NCBI GenBank assembly: GCA_964511385.1
Contig: CAZEFE010000004.1
Span: 124,001 to 188,000, forward strand
DNA from: CAILHX01 sp964511385
GTDB taxonomy: Bacteria > Pseudomonadota > Gammaproteobacteria > Burkholderiales > Methylophilaceae
DNA: 64,000 bases
Reading direction: 5' to 3'
Both the position numbers and the translations under genes were made by a program. Under the pieces are notes generated by a model. That model saw nothing but the letters and a program-made list of their open reading frames with translations, was not told the DNA's origin and made no database searches. This document shows positions 59,401-64,000 of the stretch, piece by piece (the first letter of the stretch is position 1; each line of letters starts with the position of its first letter).

Positions 59401-62400
59401 CAACGACCTGGTCGGGGTGGATGGGTTGCAACTGGGCGGTACGGCTGACGGCTCCACCATCAAGGGGTTGGTGATCCGCAATTTCGGTGGCGACGGCATC
59501 GAAATCCAGGCGGGGTCCAACAGCAACAACATCTATGGCAATTTTATCGGGCAGTTCAATAATGACGGAACCGCAGCACTGGCAGGATTGGGCAATACCG
59601 GCGCGGGTTTACACCTGGTCGGCGGTGCCGCCGGCGTTGGCAATAACATCGGCGGCGCGGCGCTCAGCCAGCGCAACCTTTTCAGCGGCAACAACATCGG
59701 CATCGCGGTTGACGGTGGCGATTTCAACACCATCCAGAACAATTTCATCGGTACCGACATCAGCGGATTAGTCGGGATCGGCAATACCACGGATGGCGTC
59801 AGCCTGTACAACAGCGCAAGCACCAACACCCTGATCAATAACCTGATATCCGGCAATGCCGGTGACGGCATAGACCTGGCCAGTGTTGGCGCGGGCAACA
59901 GCAGCAACATTATCAGCAGCAACCAGATTGGCGTGTCTGCGAGCGGCACCGCATTGGGCAATAGCGGCAATGGCTTGCTGATCGGTAACGGCGGCAGCGG
60001 CGGCAGTTACACTGTTACCGGTAATACCATCGACTACAACGCGGGCGACGGTATCCGCGTGGTCGACATTAACAATAGCGCCACCATTACCGGCAACACC
60101 ATTCATGCCAACAGTGGCAATGGCATCACGGTGGTGAGCGCCACCAGCGTCAACATCACTGCCAACTCCATTTCATCCAATACCGGCCTGGGCATTGATC
60201 TGGGCGCTGACGGCGTGACCGCGAACGACATCGGTGATGGCGACAGCGGCGCCAACAACCTGCAAAATACACTGGTGCTGAGTTCCGCCACGGTGCTTGC
60301 CGGCAACCTGGCCATTGTGGGCGTGTTTAACGGGCAGCCCTCCGCAACATATACCGTCGAGTTTTTCCGCACGCCGTCAACCAATCCCGCTAGTTTCGAC
60401 GAAGGGCAGACTTATCTCGGTTCTATCATGATTTCAACGGACGCCAGTGGTAATGCCACCATCAGCACCACCCTGGCGGCAGCGGGGACGCTGGCCAGTG
60501 ACGCGGTCACGGCGACGGTGCGGCGCAGTAACAGCACCTCGGAATTCTCGAACTATGTAGTGGTTGCCAACAACAGCCCCCCCGTCATCACCAGTAACGG
60601 CAGCGGTGCAACGGCATCCGTCAGCGTCCAGGCCGATGGCGCTACCACGACGGTGACCACGGTGACCGCCAGCGATGCGGAAGGCATGCCGGCAACGCCA
60701 TTCAGTTTCGGCGGTGGCGCGGATGACGCATTTTTCTCTCTTGATACTACGACAGGCGTACTGACATTCATGGCGCCGCCAGTATTGGGGGCCACGCCGG
60801 ATGCCAACGCCGACGGCGTATATGAAGTTGTGGTGCAAGTGACCGACAGCCTTGGCGCGACCGATACCCAGACCATACTGGTCAGCGTGGTGCCGCCTGT
60901 GGTTGCGGGTGTGCCCAACTCCGCCGGCTCGCCGGTGATTGTCGGCTCGGCGGAAGGCTCGGTGCTGACGGTGGACACCAGCGCCATTAGTGATACCGAT
61001 GGCCTGGGCACCAGCGGCTTCAGCTACCAGTGGTTGCGCAACGGCACGGAAATCAACGGTGCCACTTACAGCACCTATGTGCCGGTGAACGCCGATGTCG
61101 GCACAAACCTCACCGTGCGCGTGAGTTTCGTGGATGCCGCGGGCACCCTGGAAAACGGTGCCAACCTGACCAGTGCCGCCGTGGTGGTTACCGGCGTCAA
61201 TGACGCGCCTACCTTTAATCTGGGAACCGGCGCGGTCACGTTGGGCGGCGCCACGGACAACGTGACCAACGCCATGGCGGTACAGCCCGACGGCAAGGTG
61301 CTGATGGCGGGCTACGTCCTCAACGGCGCCAACTACGACTTCCAGGTGATTCGTTACAACACCGACGGCAGTTTGGACACCACCTTTGGCGTGTCCGGCG
61401 TTGCCGTGGTTGCCGTGGGCGCGGCGGATGATTTTGCCACCAGCCTGGCGGTGCAGAACGATGGCAGGATTGTGGTGGCGGGCTATAGCCGGGTCGGCGC
61501 CGACTACGATTTCTCCGTGATCCGGCTGACGGCCAGTGGTGCGCTGGATGCCACCTTTGATACCGATGGCAAACTGACTACGGCCATCGGGGCGACAGCC
61601 GATGTCGGCCGGGGTGTTTACCTGCAGGCAGACGGCAAGATTGTGGTGGCTGGGTATAGCTTCAACGGCACCAACAATGATCTGGCACTGGTGCGTTACA
61701 ACAGCGATGGCAGCCTGGATGCCACCTTCGGTACTGGCGGCAAGGTGACTACTGCCGTGGGCGCCGGGACGGATGAAGCCAACGGTGTGGTGGTCCAGCA
61801 AGACGGCAAGATTGTGGTCAGCGGCTACAACTTCAATGGCGCCAATAACGACTTTGTACTGGCGCGGTATAACGCAAACGGTACGCTGGATACCACCTTC
61901 GGCGGTTCCGGCATCGTCACTACCGGCATTGGCGCCACCCATGACGTGGGCTACCGCCTGGCGCTGCAAAACGATGGCAAGATACTGCTGGCGGGCTACA
62001 GTTCCAACGGCGCCAATCTTGATTTCGCCCTGGTGCGCTACAACAGCGATGGCAGCCTGGATGCCACCTTCGGTACTGGCGGCAAGGTGACCACCGCCAT
62101 CGGCGCCGGGGATGATGTTGCCTACAACGTCACCGCGCAGAGCGATGGCAAGATACTGCTGGCGGGGTATAGCGTAAGCGGCGGATTCAACCAGGTTGCC
62201 CTGGTGCGCTACGATGCCACCGGTGCACTGGATACTGGCTTCAACGGTACCGGCAAGCTGACGTTCAGCATTGCCGCAGACGATGACGTGGCGTACAGCG
62301 TCAAGGTGCAGGCGGATGACCAGATACTGGTGGCGGGTTTTGCCAATAACGGCACGCAAAGCGACAGTTTCCTGCGCCGCTATAACAGCGACGGCACCCT

Positions 62401-64000
62401 GGATACGCGCTTCAATCTCACCACCCCCACCACGCTGGGCGGCACGGTGGCGACTACCGAGCAAACCGCCGTGGTGCTGGATAACAACGTCCAGGTGGTT
62501 GACCCCGACCTGGCCGCCGCCGCTGATTACCGTGGCGCCATCCTCACCCTGAGCCGCAATGGCGGTGCCAATGCCAACGACAGTTTCGATTTCAATACCG
62601 TGGGCGCGCTGTTCACGGTCAGCGGCGGCAACCTGCAAAGCGGCGGCCTGACATTCGCCACCTTTACCAATGCGGGCGGCGTGCTTACCATCAATTTCAC
62701 CGGCTCCAGCGGCGCGGGCACCACGGCCGCCACTCAGGCATTGGTCAACGACGTGATGCAGCGTATCCGTTACACCAACACCAGCGATGCACCCCCGGCC
62801 TCGGTGCAGATCGACTGGGTATTCAACGACAACAACAGCGTGGCTGCCAACCAAGGCGCGGGCGCCTCGCAAAGCGTGACCGGCAGCGTCACCGTCACCA
62901 TCGCGCAGGTCAACGACACCCCCACCGGCTCGCCGGTGATTGTGGGGTCGGCGGTGGAGGATCAAATCCTGTCGGTGGATACCTCGGCGATTGTTGAGCC
63001 GGATGGCCTGCCCGGCCTGAACGCCAGCGGCCAGGTGAGTTATTCCTACCAATGGCTGCGCAACGGCGTGGCCATTGCCGGCGCCACTTACAGCACCTAC
63101 CAGTTGAGCGATGCCGATGTCGGCGCGCAGATCAGCGTTAAAGTGAGCTATGTGGATGCCTCCGGCACCGCTGAGAACAGCCCGGCCAACCCGGTTGCCA
63201 ACCTCACCAGCGCGCAGACGGCGGTAGTCACCGGCGTGAATGACGCACCCAGCTTCGACCTGGGCACTGGCAAGAAAACCAACGGTGTGCTGGCCAGCAC
63301 CGACCAGATTTTTGCCACGCAGGTATTACCTGACGGCAAGCTGCTGGTGGCGGGGTACGCCATCAACGCCGCGCTGAATAACGATTTCGCCGTGGGGCGT
63401 TATAACGCCGATGGTTCGGTGGATACTACCTTCGGCACCATGGGTTTTACCACTATCAATTTTGGTGGCGCCAGCAACGATGTGGCAAGGGCGATTGCCG
63501 TGCAATCCACCGGCAAAATTATCCTGGCCGGTTACAGCAACGTGGGCGGTACGTTTGACATGGCGCTGGCCCGCCTCAACAGCAACGGCACGCTGGACCT
63601 GACTTTCGGTGGTGGTGACGGCCTGGTGACGCAGGATATCGCCGGTGGCGTTGATGTGGCCTGGGCAGCGGCGGTGCAGGCCGACGACAAGATTGTGGTG
63701 GCCGGGTATCGTGGCGGCAACGATACCGCCGTGATGCGTTTTAATGAGGATGGCAGCCTGGATGCCGGTTTCGGCACGGGAGGTATATACGCGCAGGATC
63801 TGGGCGGGGGGTTGACTGAGTATGCCCAAAGCGTTGCCATCCAGGCCGACGGCAAGATTGTGCTGGGCGGGATCAATAACAACAATTTCTTCGTGGCGCG
63901 CCTCACCAGCGGTGGCGTGCTGGATGCCAGCTTCAACGGTGGCACCAATGTTGGTTATACCGTCACCGATTTTGGCGCTGCCGATAGCGGCCGGGCGATT
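56448..64000 (+). CDS. giant repetitive surface/secreted protein with DUF4347 domain, 3' end beyond window
   Basis: The frame opens at ATG 56448 and reaches the assembly gap at 57482. It reopens after the gap in another register (GAA at 57584) and stays open to the window end; the frame change is explained by the arbitrary 100-N gap. Parts in order: DIEPRILYSADAASLL (residues 16-31, a LEPR-XLL-like motif), DUF4347 (about 65-235), four cadherin-like repeats, a mixed-beta domain, a right-handed beta-helix opened by ISLREAITAANN, a cadherin-like unit, Ig-like domain, seven delta-60 repeats, a second mixed domain and Ig-like domain, then more delta-60 repeats. More than 2500 residues are visible and no RTX nonapeptides yet. 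A HlyD-type adaptor precedes it. It is most likely an adhesin or biofilm matrix protein; this is inferred. Confidence 0.82.
57163..58660 (+). repeat. cadherin-like tandem repeats interrupted by the gap
   Basis: Units of about 120 codons begin near 57163, before 57584, 57920 and 58287. Shared blocks are AVKITTLPGAGSL, AGQTVTAADI, ASFTFQVQDDGGTAGGGVD and VTAVNDAP. DNA identity in the FTFQVQDDGG stretch is very high, which explains the failed assembly there. Confidence 0.85.
57482..57581. other. assembly gap of 100 Ns
   Basis: Exactly 100 unknown bases stand inside the cadherin-like repeats. The length is a placeholder, and the reading frame on the two sides does not match. Confidence 0.99.
59119..60560 (+). 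repeat. CSLREA-like motif and parallel beta-helix region
   Basis: The encoded protein has KISLREAITAANN near the start, followed by many short Asn/Gly-rich turns (GSTIKGLVIRNFGGDGIEI, NNIYGNFIGQFN, NTIQNNFIGTDISG, YTVTGNTIDYNAGDGI, ATITGNTIHANSGNGI). This is the rung pattern of right-handed beta-helices in surface proteins. Confidence 0.75.
61211..62420 (+). repeat. seven delta-60 repeats
   Basis: The core DGK-I/V-L/V-x-AGY recurs near 61286, 61452, 61627, 61798, 61970, 62140 and 62310, a spacing of about 170 bp (57 residues). Each unit also has DF-x-L-V-R-Y-N-x-DGSLD. Seven units would suit a closed seven-bladed propeller. Confidence 0.8.
63250..64000 (+). repeat. second block of delta-60 repeats, cut by window end
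   Basis: At least four units are visible (LPDGKLLVAGY, QSTGKIILAGYS, QADDKIVVAGY and QADGKIVLGGI) after a second Ig-like domain. The block continues past the window. Confidence 0.78.

Noticed and set aside
60434..63052. Very long minus-strand open frame (about 870 codons)
   Set aside because: It is antisense to the giant plus-strand protein. The plus frame gives clear cadherin-like, Ig-like and delta-60 motifs while the minus translation is low-complexity Gly/His/Ala. Repeats with biased codons keep the other strand open.
61211..64000. CRISPR-like regular repeats
   Set aside because: The periodicity (about 170 bp) is coding, with changing third bases and conserved protein motifs. Repeat and spacer sizes do not fit CRISPR.

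Overview
The window is a G+C-rich, densely packed bacterial chromosome segment. Gene content and order (tgt-yajC-secD-secF, clpS-clpA, fabA-fabB, pssA and leuA, phoB-phoR, tsaB-rimI-uracil-DNA glycosylase, coq7 for ubiquinone) point to a betaproteobacterium. The general character resembles Nitrosomonadales / Gallionellaceae-like lineages, but that placement is an inference from gene content and not a measured phylogeny. No rRNA, CRISPR array, insertion sequence, prophage or replication origin was seen. One tRNA gene (Leu, anticodon CAA) is present. One run of 100 Ns (57482-57581) marks an assembly gap.

Layout. 1-8.0 kb: the start of a Sel1-repeat protein, a thioredoxin-like ferredoxin, a GAF/HD-GYP protein, nusB-ribH, a secreted PLD-type nuclease, clpA-clpS and a CNNM/CorC-like membrane protein. 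8.0-12.4 kb: the tgt-yajC-secD-secF operon. 12.4-18.6 kb: pssA, three tandem HD-GYP-like paralogues that all lack the HD metal-binding pair, then leuA preceded by a leucine-rich leader peptide ORF with its own promoter and hairpins. 18.6-28.0 kb: EamA transporter, HAD phosphatase, fabB-fabA, FKBP, ubiD, OsmC, and a tightly overlapped operon ctpA-glcF-like-coq7-DUF2322-like. 28.1-30.1 kb: a Fur-box-preceded iron operon (cupredoxin, FTR1 permease, predicted outer-membrane barrel). 30.2-34.1 kb: patatin lipoprotein, NlpC/P60 protein, a helical protein and a UbiB-family kinase. 34.1-41.5 kb: a minus-strand run of OFA transporter, its small partner, tpiA, dhaL, an unknown AT-richer gene, dhaK and glgP, which together suggest a three-carbon/glycogen metabolism module. 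41.7-48.7 kb: phoB-phoR, arfB, tsaB-rimI-UDG, lemA with two TPM proteins and a possible periplasmic cysteine protease. 48.9-55.2 kb: proS, lytic transglycosylase, a DUF1097 membrane protein with a structured leader, an exported unknown, a GT-B glycosyltransferase, queA and tRNA-Leu. 55.4-64.0 kb: a HlyD-type adaptor followed by the beginning of a giant repetitive surface/secreted protein (LEPR-like motif, DUF4347, cadherin-like repeats, beta-helix, Ig-like domains, delta-60 propeller) that runs off the window.

The most notable points are the leuA leader peptide system, the triplicated degenerate HD-GYP proteins, the Fur-controlled FTR1/cupredoxin/barrel operon, the dihydroxyacetone-kinase cluster interrupted by an unknown gene, a LapG-like Cys-His-Asp protein, and the giant protein whose DUF4347 domain shows a caspase-fold-like His/Cys pattern.
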